The position numbers and the translations under genes are program-made. The notes under the pieces are model-generated. The model was not told the origin of the DNA and ran no database searches. It worked only from the letters and a program-made list of their open reading frames with translations. Below are positions 17,896 to 25,508 of a stretch of DNA of 64,000 nucleotides, one piece after another (the stretch's first letter is position 1; every line of letters begins with the position of its first letter). Source of the stretch: Mesorhizobium comanense (GTDB taxonomy: Bacteria > Pseudomonadota > Alphaproteobacteria > Rhizobiales > Rhizobiaceae). The stretch covers positions 1 through 64,000 of the forward strand of contig NZ_SCNN01000013.1 in NCBI RefSeq assembly GCF_005503535.1. The letters run 5' to 3'.

Positions 17896-19155
17896 ATGAA
17901 CCCGATGGCACTGTTGACGGCGATGATCAAGACCTTGACGGCGGCGCTGCTTGTGCTCGTCGCTTCAGCGTTCCCTGCGCAGAGCGCGACCTTCTCCATG
18001 AAGCGCGGCCTTAACCTCGACCAGTGGGTCACTTGGCCCGGCGAGGACCATTGGGACGACGCCAGGACCATCCTGCCCTATCCGGAATGGCGCAAATTCC
18101 TCAAGGACGAGGACCTCAAATCCCTCAAGGAGGCTGGATTCGATTTCCTGCGCATGCCGGTCGACCCCTCGCCCTTCCTGTCCGACCAGACCACGGCCCT
18201 GCGCGACGACCTCTACGTCAGCGTGCTGGACTCTGTGCGCATGATCAACCGCGCCGGCCTGAAGGTGATCGTCGACATGCACCTGGTCCCGGCCGGCGGC
18301 GGCCGCAAGATCGGCATGGCCGAAGTGATGAACGATCCGCAGACCTTCGACCGTTATGTCGACATGGTGCGCAGGATGGGCCGCACTCTGGCCGGCGAGG
18401 ATCCCCAGAAAGTCGCCTTCGAACTGATGAACGAACCGATCGTGGACTGCGACGCTGAGGGCACCAGCCTGTGGCCGGACCGCCAGCGCGAATTGTTCGC
18501 CGCGGCACGGTCCTCGGCGACGCAGCTGACACTGGTGCTGACCGGCGCCTGCTATTCCGCCGCCTCGGCATTGGAGAAAATCGACCCGAAGACAATTCCC
18601 GACGACAACGTCATCTGGACCTTCCATTCCTACGATCCGTTCCTGCTCACCCACCAGGGTGCGACCTGGGCGGGCGACTTCATCCCCTATGTGACCGGTC
18701 TGCCCTATCCGCTGACATCGGTGCCGAAGACGCAGCTCGACGTGACGCTGGACACCATCCGCGCCCGTATCAAGGCAGAGGCCCCGTGGACGCGGCAGAG
18801 CGGCCTGCTTGCCTATCTCGACGAACAGGTGGCCAGCATGGACAGCCCGGAAAAGCTTCTCGGGTTGATGGACGCTCCCTTCAAGAAGGTCGAGGCCTGG
18901 TCTAAAGCCAACAGCATCAAGCCGGAAAACATCACGCTCGGCGAGTTCGGCATGATCCGCCAGGAATACGGCAACGCCTACGTCATGCCGGGCGCGTATC
19001 GCGCCGCCTATGTTAGGGACATGATCGCGCGCGCCGAGGCGCACGGCTTCTCCTGGTCGGTGTGGAGCTATGGCGGTGCCTTCGGCATCGTCGACGCCTT
19101 CAACGGCGACAAGGCCGAGCCCGATGTCATGAACGCAATCCGGGCACTGCCCTGA
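17896..19155 (+). CDS. Secreted GH5-family glycoside hydrolase
   Basis: A 419-residue exported glycosidase of family 5 (cellulase-like). The signal peptide runs to about residue 30 (ends AQSA). GLNLDQWVTW opens the TIM barrel and VIVDMHLVP is the strand-3 motif. The acid/base glutamate is E180 in ELMNEP, and the probable nucleophile E350 is in ITLGEFGM. WTFHSYDPF holds the conserved active-site His. The substrate (cellulose, other beta-glucan or the cell's own exopolysaccharide) cannot be told from sequence. It ends 7 bases before the convergent phosphoesterase gene. Confidence 0.9.
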   Translation: MNPMALLTAMIKTLTAALLVLVASAFPAQSATFSMKRGLNLDQWVTWPGEDHWDDARTILPYPEWRKFLKDEDLKSLKEAGFDFLRMPVDPSPFLSDQTTALRDDLYVSVLDSVRMINRAGLKVIVDMHLVPAGGGRKIGMAEVMNDPQTFDRYVDMVRRMGRTLAGEDPQKVAFELMNEPIVDCDAEGTSLWPDRQRELFAAARSSATQLTLVLTGACYSAASALEKIDPKTIPDDNVIWTFHSYDPFLLTHQGATWAGDFIPYVTGLPYPLTSVPKTQLDVTLDTIRARIKAEAPWTRQSGLLAYLDEQVASMDSPEKLLGLMDAPFKKVEAWSKANSIKPENITLGEFGMIRQEYGNAYVMPGAYRAAYVRDMIARAEAHGFSWSVWSYGGAFGIVDAFNGDKAEPDVMNAIRALP

Positions 19156-19162
19156 ACGCGGA

Positions 19163-20059
19163 TCAGCCGAGATCGATCGATACGATTTCCGGTCGCATGC
19201 CGAAACGGATCGGCAGGTTGCTGAAGCCCAGCCCGCCCGAGACGATCAGATTGCGGTCATTCTCGACGACATGGCCATAGGCGTAGCGGTTGCCGAACTG
19301 GGACGGCACGATGGGCGAATAACCGAACAGCCGCACCTGCCCGCCATGGGTGTGGCCCGACAGCGTCAGCGAGACACGCTCCGGCACTTTCGGAAAAATG
19401 TCCGGCTCGTGCGCCAGAAGGATGACCGGCGAGGTATCGCTGACCTTGGCCAGCGTGCCGTCGAGATCGTCCAGCCCCCTGGGAGGCTCATGCCTCTTTT
19501 TCGGCAACAGCGCCAGCTGGTCGGCGAGGCCGGCGATCCATACCCCATGTCCGTCCTTCTCCAGGCGCACGGCGTCGTTTTCCAGGACCGGGATGCCGAC
19601 TTTCTCCAGCGCCTTGCGCGCGATCGTCGGGCCGACCTCGGCACGCTGCGCGAAACCATCGGCCCACCAGTCGTGATTGCCCAGGATCGACAGCACGCCG
19701 AGCGGCGCCTTGAGGCCCGACAGCGCGCCGGCCCATTCCGGCGGCGTCACCCTTTGCGACACCAGGCGCATGCCGGCAATGTAATCGCCGAGCAGCACGA
19801 TCAGGTCCGGCTGCAAGGCATTCGCCTCCTCGGCCAGCGAAGCGACCCGCTCCGGCGTCATCCAGGGCCGGCAGGCATGGATGTCGGCGAGCGCGACAAT
19901 GCGCAGCTTCAGGCCGCCAGGCCAGTGCGGCGGCGTCAGCGCATAGCGCTTCACATGCGTCAGCAGCATCGGCTCGATGCCGACCGCATAGGCGCTGAAC
20001 GAAGCGACCGACAGGAACGACCCGCCGATGAAGCGCAGGAATCCGCGTCTGCTGATCAT
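19163..20059 (-). CDS. Tat-exported metallophosphoesterase (YaeI-like)
   Basis: Calcineurin-like phosphoesterase of 298 residues. The N-terminus SRRGFLRF followed by a hydrophobic stretch is a twin-arginine signal. The metal-binding blocks are DIHACRP, GDYIAGM, GNHDWW and SGHTHGGQ, in order and complete. Such enzymes resemble bacterial YaeI/LpxH-like phosphodiesterases; the substrate is unknown. No operon partner is seen. Confidence 0.9.
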   Translation of the reverse strand: MISRRGFLRFIGGSFLSVASFSAYAVGIEPMLLTHVKRYALTPPHWPGGLKLRIVALADIHACRPWMTPERVASLAEEANALQPDLIVLLGDYIAGMRLVSQRVTPPEWAGALSGLKAPLGVLSILGNHDWWADGFAQRAEVGPTIARKALEKVGIPVLENDAVRLEKDGHGVWIAGLADQLALLPKKRHEPPRGLDDLDGTLAKVSDTSPVILLAHEPDIFPKVPERVSLTLSGHTHGGQVRLFGYSPIVPSQFGNRYAYGHVVENDRNLIVSGGLGFSNLPIRFGMRPEIVSIDLG

Positions 20060-20240
20060 TGCCTGCGTCTGCCTGTCATCTGATTGGCTCCTTCGCCCGG
20101 ATCATGGCGGTATGCCCGCCAGCCTGCGATACAATCCACGAATACGCCGGCAAGCCGGCGAAGATGAGGAGAATTTGCGCAGGCCCGATCACTGATGCTT
20201 GATCACTGGTCCGGGAAACCGTGCCTGCCCGCTTGCCCCG

Positions 20241-21278
20241 CTATTCTTCCTGGAACAGGTTGATCTGCTGCTGAGCGAGATCCTTGGGCGCATCGAGGCC
20301 GAGATGGCGCCAGGCATTGGCCGTCAGCATGCGGCCGCGCGGCGTGCGCTGAATGAAGCCCTGCTGGATGAGATAGGGCTCGATGATGTCTTCGATCGCA
20401 TCGCGCGGCTCGGAGAGCCCGGCCGCGATCGTCTCGATACCAACGGGACCGCCACCAAAATTGCGCGCGATCATGTTGAGATAGCGGCGATCGAGCGCGT
20501 CGAGGCCGAGCGCGTCGACCTCCAGCCGGGTGAGTGCCTCGTCGGCGACGGTGCGATCGACATGGCCGTCGCCCGCGACCGAGGCGAAATCGCGCACGCG
20601 GCGCAGCAGCCGGCCAGCAATGCGCGGCGTGCCGCGCGCGCGCCGCGCGATCTCCAGCGCCCCATCCTCGCCGAGCGGCATCTGCAGGATGCGCGCGCCG
20701 CGCCGCACGATCTGTTCCAGTTCCTCGACCGTGTAGAAATTGAGCCGCACCGGAATGCCGAAACGGTCGCGCAGCGGATTGGTGAGCAGGCCAAGCCGCG
20801 TGGTCGCGGCGACAAGGGTGAAACGGGCAAGGTCGATCTTGACCGAGCGCGCCGCCGGACCTTCGCCGATGATCAGGTCGAGCTGGAAATCCTCCATCGC
20901 GGGGTAGAGGATTTCCTCCACCGCCGGGTTCAGCCGGTGGATTTCGTCGATGAAGAGAACGTCGCCCTCCTCGAGATTGGTGAGCAGCGCCGCGAGATCA
21001 CCGGCCTTGGCGATGACCGGTCCCGAGGTCGAGCGGAAATTGACGCCGAGTTCGCGGGCCATGATCTGCGCCAGCGTCGTCTTGCCGAGCCCGGGCGGCC
21101 CGACGAACAGCACGTGGTCGAGCGCTTCCTTGCGGCCCTTGGCCGCCTCGATGAAGATTTTCAGATTGGCTCGTACGGCGGCCTGGCCGACGAAATCGTC
21201 GAGCGTCTGCGGCCGCAAGGTCTGGTCGGCATCCTCGCCGCGTTTTTCCGGTGCGATCAGACGGGGGGACAGGGTCAT
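20241..21278 (-). CDS. ruvB: Holliday junction helicase RuvB
   Basis: AAA+ motor that drives branch migration with RuvA. The 345 residues are a standard length. Walker A GPPGLGKT is at 60-67 and Walker B is LFIDEIHRL; sensor motif VAATTRLG and the C-terminal winged helix (IQRTPRGRML) are intact. It follows ruvA after 43 bases. Confidence 0.98.
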   Translation of the reverse strand: MTLSPRLIAPEKRGEDADQTLRPQTLDDFVGQAAVRANLKIFIEAAKGRKEALDHVLFVGPPGLGKTTLAQIMARELGVNFRSTSGPVIAKAGDLAALLTNLEEGDVLFIDEIHRLNPAVEEILYPAMEDFQLDLIIGEGPAARSVKIDLARFTLVAATTRLGLLTNPLRDRFGIPVRLNFYTVEELEQIVRRGARILQMPLGEDGALEIARRARGTPRIAGRLLRRVRDFASVAGDGHVDRTVADEALTRLEVDALGLDALDRRYLNMIARNFGGGPVGIETIAAGLSEPRDAIEDIIEPYLIQQGFIQRTPRGRMLTANAWRHLGLDAPKDLAQQQINLFQEE

Positions 21279-21321
21279 GCGGCCTTACTCGCATACGAGT
21301 AAAACCCCGACAAGCCAGCGC

Positions 21322-21942
21322 TCATCGCGCCAGTTCCTTCAGCCCGAAGCGGATCAGCTTGGACGCATCGGCGCCCTCGCCCGCCGTCTTCAGCGCCGCC
21401 GACACCGCATTGGCGGCGATGTCGCGGGAATAGCCGAGATTGACAAGCGCCGAAACCGCGTCAGTGATCGGCGCCGGGGCGACGCCCTCGCCGAGTTCCT
21501 GCTTCAGGCCGATCGTACCCGACGCGGCGCCCGCATAGGCCGGAGCCTTGGCCTTCAGCTCGGTGACGATGCGCTCGGCCACTTTCTTGCCGACGCCGGG
21601 CGCACGAGAAACCATGGCGATGTCGCGCAGCGCGATGGCATTGGCGAGGTCCGCCGGCGCTAGTGTCGACAGGATGGCCAGCGCCACCTTGGCACCGACG
21701 CCCTGCACATTGTTCATCAAGAGCCGGAACCATTCGCGCTCCAGAGCCGACTGGAAACCGTAGAGCCGGATCATGTCCTCGCGCACATAGGTCTCGATGA
21801 ACAGCACCACCGCTTCGCCGGGCGAAGGCAGTGCCGCCAGCGTGCGCGCCGAGCAGTAGGCGACGTAACCGACGCCATGCACGTCGACGAGGCAATGATC
21901 CTCGTCGATCTCGTCGAGTGTGCCCTTGAGCTTGCCGATCAT
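21322..21942 (-). CDS. ruvA: Holliday junction protein RuvA
   Basis: DNA-binding tetramer that targets RuvB to Holliday junctions. The 206 residues begin MIGKLKGTLDEID (OB fold). Helix-hairpin-helix motifs follow (VQGVGAKVALAIL and APGVGKKVAERIV), then a flexible linker and the C-terminal RuvB-binding domain (VSALVNLGYS). It starts 28 bases after the inserted vapC stop, so it may depend on transcription through vapBC. Confidence 0.97.
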   Translation of the reverse strand: MIGKLKGTLDEIDEDHCLVDVHGVGYVAYCSARTLAALPSPGEAVVLFIETYVREDMIRLYGFQSALEREWFRLLMNNVQGVGAKVALAILSTLAPADLANAIALRDIAMVSRAPGVGKKVAERIVTELKAKAPAYAGAASGTIGLKQELGEGVAPAPITDAVSALVNLGYSRDIAANAVSAALKTAGEGADASKLIRFGLKELAR

Positions 21943-21970
21943 GCCAGATCTTTCATGGAAGATAGGCCCC

Positions 21971-22390
21971 TCATGGGCGCGTTTGCGGAGAGATGATGTC
22001 GAGGTCGGGGAAGTAATTGCGATACCGTGCGGCGTCGCGGGTCAAAAGGCGATGGCCGGCGACGACCGCATGGGCGCCGATAAAGAAATCAGGCAGGGTT
22101 CTTTCCCGGATACCACCTGCCCGGCGATAGCGGGAATGCGTCACGCCCGCAAGGAAGGCCGCGTCCCAGGGTAAAAGTTCGCGGTCCATATCGAGCATGT
22201 CGACCGCTTCTCGAAGCGCTGCCTCCGTCGCGATCAGAGGCGCCAACTCGGACCAGACGACGGTGTTGATGACCAACGCCCCGTCGCGGCGGCACAAGGC
22301 GATCGCGGACGCAGACCATTCTGTCAGCGGTCCGGCCGGCCCCCAGACATCGATCAGGACATTCGTATCAATCAACGTCGAGATCTTCAC
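21971..22390 (-). CDS. vapC: PIN-domain toxin VapC
   Basis: A 139-residue PIN-domain ribonuclease toxin. STLIDTNVLIDVW carries the first acidic residue, VWSELAPL the conserved glutamate and LPDFFIGAHAVVAGHRLLTRDAARYRNYF the later acidic cluster. It overlaps vapB by 23 bases. The module lies between ruvC and ruvA on their strand. Confidence 0.92.
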   Translation of the reverse strand: MKISTLIDTNVLIDVWGPAGPLTEWSASAIALCRRDGALVINTVVWSELAPLIATEAALREAVDMLDMDRELLPWDAAFLAGVTHSRYRRAGGIRERTLPDFFIGAHAVVAGHRLLTRDAARYRNYFPDLDIISPQTRP

Positions 22391-22637
22391 GCGGCCCCCT
22401 CAACCACTCCATGTACTGATCGGTGGTCATGCCTCCCAGATCCAGCGTGCCCGCCATCCGGTCGAGGACATCGCTGAACCTGCGTGATTTCTCCTCCTCG
22501 GAGAGGTTCTCGTTGACGGCGACCAGCCGAACACCGCCGTCGACGGCCACGAACTCCACCTCGGAGCCTGGGCCAATGCCCAGAAGGTCTCTTATCGGCT
22601 TGGGGATTGTTACTTGCCCCTTCGTGGTCACACGCAT
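22368..22637 (-). CDS. vapB: AbrB/MazE-type antitoxin VapB
   Basis: An 89-residue antitoxin with an N-terminal SpoVT/AbrB swapped-hairpin domain (MRVTTKGQVTIPKPIRDLLGI) and a C-terminal toxin-binding tail (DQYMEWLRGPRED). It overlaps vapC, the usual coupled order. Its own ribosome site is buried in the operator palindrome immediately upstream, so VapB binding would block transcription and perhaps translation (inference). Confidence 0.92.
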   Translation of the reverse strand: MRVTTKGQVTIPKPIRDLLGIGPGSEVEFVAVDGGVRLVAVNENLSEEEKSRRFSDVLDRMAGTLDLGGMTTDQYMEWLRGPREDLDVD

Positions 22638-22638
22638 G

Positions 22639-22659
22639 GTAATACCTCCAAGGTATTAC
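22639..22659 (-). promoter_or_regulatory. Probable VapB operator containing the vapB ribosome site
   Basis: Perfect inverted repeat GTAATACCT-N3-AGGTATTAC. On the minus strand the centre reads CTTGGAGGTAT, so the GGAGG ribosome site for vapB (ATG at 22637) lies within the palindrome. Confidence 0.72.
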
Positions 22660-22693
22660 TTACTCTCGAGACGTGAACAAGTCAAGAACATCG

Positions 22694-23203
22694 CTATCCG
22701 GCAAGCGCCATCCGATAGGCCGCGCTCTGGCGGTGATGGGCATGGCAGATGGCGATGGCCAGCGCGTCCGCTGCATGCTCGGTGTCGAAGACCGCCTTCG
22801 GCAAAAGCACCTTCACCATCATGTGGATCTGCTTCTTGTCGCCATGGCCGACCCCGATCACGGCCTTCTTGACCGCGTTGGGCGCATATTCGGCGACCAC
22901 CAGACCCGCCCGCGCCGGCACCAGCATGGCGATGCCGCGCGCCTGGCCAAGCTTCAATGTCGCAACGGCATCCTTGTTGACGAAGGTCTGTTCGACGGCC
23001 GCCTCATGCGGCATCGCCTGATGCAGGACTTGGGCGAGCCCGTCATGCAATTGGCAGAGCCGAGTCGCCAGCGCCGCCTTGTCCTCTGAACGCACCGTGC
23101 CAGAGGCAATGAAGCGCAGGGAATTGCCGAGGCTCTCAACGATGCCCCAGCCGGTGCGCCTGAGCCCCGGATCGATACCGATGATACGAATCGCGTCCCC
23201 CAT
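22694..23203 (-). CDS. ruvC: Holliday junction endonuclease RuvC
   Basis: Resolvase of 169 residues. RIIGIDPGLRRTGWG gives the first catalytic Asp (D11); AAVEQTFVNKDA and the C-terminal HAADALAIAICHAH hold further acidic active-site residues. It is the first gene of ruvCAB, but a vapBC module is inserted between it and ruvA. Confidence 0.97.
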   Translation of the reverse strand: MGDAIRIIGIDPGLRRTGWGIVESLGNSLRFIASGTVRSEDKAALATRLCQLHDGLAQVLHQAMPHEAAVEQTFVNKDAVATLKLGQARGIAMLVPARAGLVVAEYAPNAVKKAVIGVGHGDKKQIHMMVKVLLPKAVFDTEHAADALAIAICHAHHRQSAAYRMALAG

Positions 23204-23298
23204 CCGGTCACTCTACCCCCTGGGCGGACAGCGATGCCAGCGAAAAGTGAACAAACCGGAAACAGGAAAGGTTGCGGAGCCCGAAAGTCGCGCCGCCT

Positions 23299-23832
23299 TC
23301 AGTTGCGGGCAAAGGCCGTGTTGAGCAGGCTGATCTGATCGGAGACCGGGTTGGGACGCCGCGATACTGGCTGCATGTCGACCACGGCGCCGGCACCGTA
23401 GATCTCGTCGTCCATGCGGCGCACCAGAGCTTGAAGGCGCAGCGAGCGGTTGACGAGATCGAGGAAATCCCTGGGCAGTTCGGCCCAGCCGGCTGCCTCG
23501 TCATGGGCGGAAGCGGTGTCGAGGCGCACCTTCGACTTTTCCGAGGCAACCTGGTCGCGCGTCATTTCACCGGAATTGGCCGCACGCTGCAGCAGCAGCC
23601 AGGACGCGACCTGCATCAGCCTGGTGGTCAGCCGCATCGATTCGGCCGCGTAGAGCGTTGCCGCCAGCCGCGACAGCTTCTTGGCCTCGGCTCGGCCCTT
23701 GCCGTCGAGATACTCGGCCGCCTGTTCAACCAGGCCCATGCCTTCCTGGTAAAGCGGCTTGAAGGAGTGCGAAAACACCCGGCGTTCCGCCAGCTTGACG
23801 GTTTTCGCGCTGCCCTTCGAAGGCTCGTTCAT
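23299..23832 (-). CDS. rcdA: RcdA-like adaptor (DUF1465), regulator of CtrA degradation
   Basis: A 177-residue DUF1465 protein. In Caulobacter RcdA is an adaptor that helps deliver the cell-cycle regulator CtrA to ClpXP at the pole. The conserved segments are FSHSFKPLYQEGMGLVEQAAEYLDG, AESMRLTTRLMQVASWLLLQRA and GWAELPRDFLDLVNRSLRLQALVRRMDDE. The start is the ATG at 23832; the open frame to 24003 runs through promoter DNA. A perfect CtrA-type box lies about 117-132 bases upstream, which suggests that the target controls its own degradation factor. Confidence 0.88.
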   Translation of the reverse strand: MNEPSKGSAKTVKLAERRVFSHSFKPLYQEGMGLVEQAAEYLDGKGRAEAKKLSRLAATLYAAESMRLTTRLMQVASWLLLQRAANSGEMTRDQVASEKSKVRLDTASAHDEAAGWAELPRDFLDLVNRSLRLQALVRRMDDEIYGAGAVVDMQPVSRRPNPVSDQISLLNTAFARN

Positions 23833-23948
23833 TGATTTACGCCCCTGCACTTGCAACCGGCCGATACGGCTCACTGCCGATACACCCGGCACCCTATATG
23901 ACTGAAGCTTGAAAATGCGCTTCACAGGGGGTGAAGGCAAGCACATGT

Positions 23949-23964
23949 TTAACAGAAGGTTAAC
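23949..23964 (-). promoter_or_regulatory. CtrA-type box upstream of rcdA
   Basis: The plus strand reads TTAA-CAGAAGG-TTAAC, an exact consensus match, and the minus strand reads GTTAA-CCTTCTG-TTAA. A small hairpin (CTTCAC/GTGAAG, 23920-23936) follows toward rcdA. Confidence 0.62.
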
Positions 23965-24000
23965 AGCGCTCCGGCCGGCGGCGTACCGCCGGAATGCGGA

Positions 24001-24030
24001 CAAAAAAAGAGCCGCGGATAAGGCGGCTCT
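24001..24030 (-). terminator. Terminator of the candidate small RNA
   Basis: Perfect 8-bp stem AGAGCCGC/GCGGCTCT (24,008-24,015 with 24,023-24,030), followed on the minus strand by seven T. It could also end transcripts of the gene at 24,204-24,584. Confidence 0.85.
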
Positions 24031-24100
24031 CAGGAGTTTAACAGGGAGGCGTCAAACAAAGTGGCTCCAACCACTCGGTAAGAATCCAGATCACTGGATG
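24001..24100 (-). ncRNA. Candidate CtrA-controlled small RNA with three stem-loops
   Basis: The minus strand shows a compact transcription unit without a convincing gene. A CtrA-type box (24,124-24,139) is followed 14 bases later by a TACTAT -10 element (24,109-24,104). A predicted start near 24,100 begins right at stem-loop 1 (ATCCAG/CTGGAT, 24,084-24,099). Stem-loop 2 follows (AGTGG/CCACT, 24,060-24,075), then an unpaired stretch with the anti-Shine-Dalgarno motif CCTCCC (24,044-24,049), and a strong terminator ending in T7. This is the classic plan of a rhizobial trans-acting sRNA of about 100 bases. A short GTG-started reading frame of 22 codons (MHPVIW..., 24,102 to 24,037) overlaps it and is an alternative. 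Confidence 0.55.
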
Positions 24101-24123
24101 CACATAGTAAACGCCTGTAAAGC

Positions 24124-24139
24124 TTAATGAACCTTTAAC
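24124..24139 (-). promoter_or_regulatory. CtrA-type box upstream of the candidate small RNA
   Basis: The plus strand reads TTAA-TGAACCT-TTAAC (exact consensus); the minus strand reads GTTAA-AGGTTCA-TTAA. It sits 14 bases from a TACTAT element, the spacing expected for a CtrA box that overlaps a -35 region. Confidence 0.58.
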
Positions 24140-24203
24140 GGCACCGCGATTTTTTGACCGGATGCCGCATTCTGTGCCGTAACAGCACAGTGCGATGCGC
24201 TCT

Positions 24204-24584
24204 TCAGGCCTTCTTCCAGACCACCGGCAGGGCAATGAAGGCGAACAGCAGCATGCCTGCGTAGAACCCCATGGAGGCGATTCCAAGCAGCGGCTCTATC
24301 GCTTCATGGCCGGCGAGCAGAATGTAGAGACCGACCATGAGCCCGATGCCGCTGATCGCCGTCAGCCAGAAATGGATGACGGCGAGCATCTTTTGCCCGG
24401 CCGCCGGAAACAGATGGTAGAAGAAGGCGAAGACCGCCGACATCAGCCATCCCGCAACCATGATATGGGCGTGAGTCGGCATCTGGCCATGGTCCTGGCT
24501 GATCGCCATGTGGATGCCGAGCGCCATGCCGCACAGCGCGTAGATGATCGCCAGCGTGAAAAAGTTCCGGGCTACGCCTTGCAT
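24204..24584 (-). CDS. Small four-helix membrane protein, oxidase subunit I-like
   Basis: A 126-residue inner-membrane protein with four predicted membrane helices. The histidine-bearing motif MPTHAHIMVAGWLMSAVFAFFYHLFP resembles the first helices of haem-copper oxidase subunit I (a HAH pair and a later H). Length and lack of other subunits rule out a functional oxidase, so I give no function. A palindrome TTCCCG-N4-CGGGAA (24,606-24,621) lies 22 bases upstream. It is divergent from the DUF2269 gene, also a membrane protein. Confidence 0.7.
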   Translation of the reverse strand: MQGVARNFFTLAIIYALCGMALGIHMAISQDHGQMPTHAHIMVAGWLMSAVFAFFYHLFPAAGQKMLAVIHFWLTAISGIGLMVGLYILLAGHEAIEPLLGIASMGFYAGMLLFAFIALPVVWKKA

Positions 24585-24916
24585 GTCAGTTCCCCCAAGT
24601 GCCTTTTCCCGTTTTCGGGAATGGGTTGATCTCCAGGCGAGTCGTCTCGCCGCCGGGCTCCCGGCATCGGCGCACTATCACCGGCATTGTTTCCGGACGA
24701 TGTCGCGCCAACCCCTCCCCAGGCCCGCGAACCTAACAGAAAAAGCCGGCGGCGGATTGTCATATTAGCAACTTCTTTTTTGACGGGAGCCGAAACAGAA
24801 CCGGTTTTTCCGCGACATTATTCCGAAACAGCCGCCGCGTTAGACGCCCGCTCCTCTGACGGCCGGCGCAAATCCGCGCCGCCGCGCTACTCGCAATATT
24901 GCCTCGGGAGCAACGC
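24585..24916. other. Divergent intergenic region, 332 bases
   Basis: I see no gene. It holds the palindrome TTCCCG-TTTT-CGGGAA at 24,606-24,621 near the left gene and an AT-richer stretch around 24,765-24,785 (TGTCATATTAGCAACTTCTTTTTT) that may be promoter DNA. Confidence 0.45.
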
Positions 24917-25468
24917 ATGGACTGGTATTCCATCGTCAAATTCCTTCACGTCGCCACGGCTATTCTGTGGGTGGGAGGAGGCTTCGTGCTTTTCCTCCTA
25001 GGCGTGCTTGCCCAGCGCGCCGGCAACGTCGAGGAGAAGCTTCAGGCCATGCGCGCCAGCGGCCAGCTTGGCGGCCGGTTCTTCGCACCCATGTCGATGC
25101 TGACCCTCGTCTTCGGTCTCATCATGTGCGGCCTCTGGATCGGGTTTTCCGACCTCTGGATCGTCATCGGCCTCGTCGGCTACGCGACCACCTTCTCCAT
25201 CGGCATGTTCATCTTCAAACCGACAGGCGAGCGCATGGGCGCGATGATCGCCAGGGACGGTGTCACGCCGGCCGTCCTGGAGATCGGCGAGCGCATGATG
25301 CGCGCCGCGCGCCTCGATTATGCGGTCATGCTGGTCATCGTCGCCGACATGGTGCTCAAGCCGACGGTTGACGACATCGGCATTCTGGCCGCGATGGTTC
25401 TGGTGGTGATGATCGGCGCCATGATGGCCTTCGGCCGGGCCCGTCGCATGGTACCGGGCGCCGCATGA
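24917..25468 (+). CDS. DUF2269 integral membrane protein
   Basis: A 183-residue inner-membrane protein with four to five predicted helices. MDWYSIVKFLHVATAILWVGGGF and the later VGYATTFSIGMFIFKPTGERMG fit the DUF2269 family, whose function is unknown. The ATG at 24,917 follows GGGAGCAACGC. It converges with the TSUP transporter gene. Confidence 0.8.
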   Translation: MDWYSIVKFLHVATAILWVGGGFVLFLLGVLAQRAGNVEEKLQAMRASGQLGGRFFAPMSMLTLVFGLIMCGLWIGFSDLWIVIGLVGYATTFSIGMFIFKPTGERMGAMIARDGVTPAVLEIGERMMRAARLDYAVMLVIVADMVLKPTVDDIGILAAMVLVVMIGAMMAFGRARRMVPGAA

Positions 25469-25508
25469 CATTCTCGGCGGTGGGTGGCATAACAGCCGCC
25501 CCCGCCCG

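Noticed and set aside
24037..24286. Protein-coding gene of 82 residues on the minus strand
   Set aside because: It overlaps the 24,204 membrane-protein gene in another frame, is rich in Cys/Pro/Arg as expected for an antisense shadow, and its last part is better explained by the small-RNA layout.
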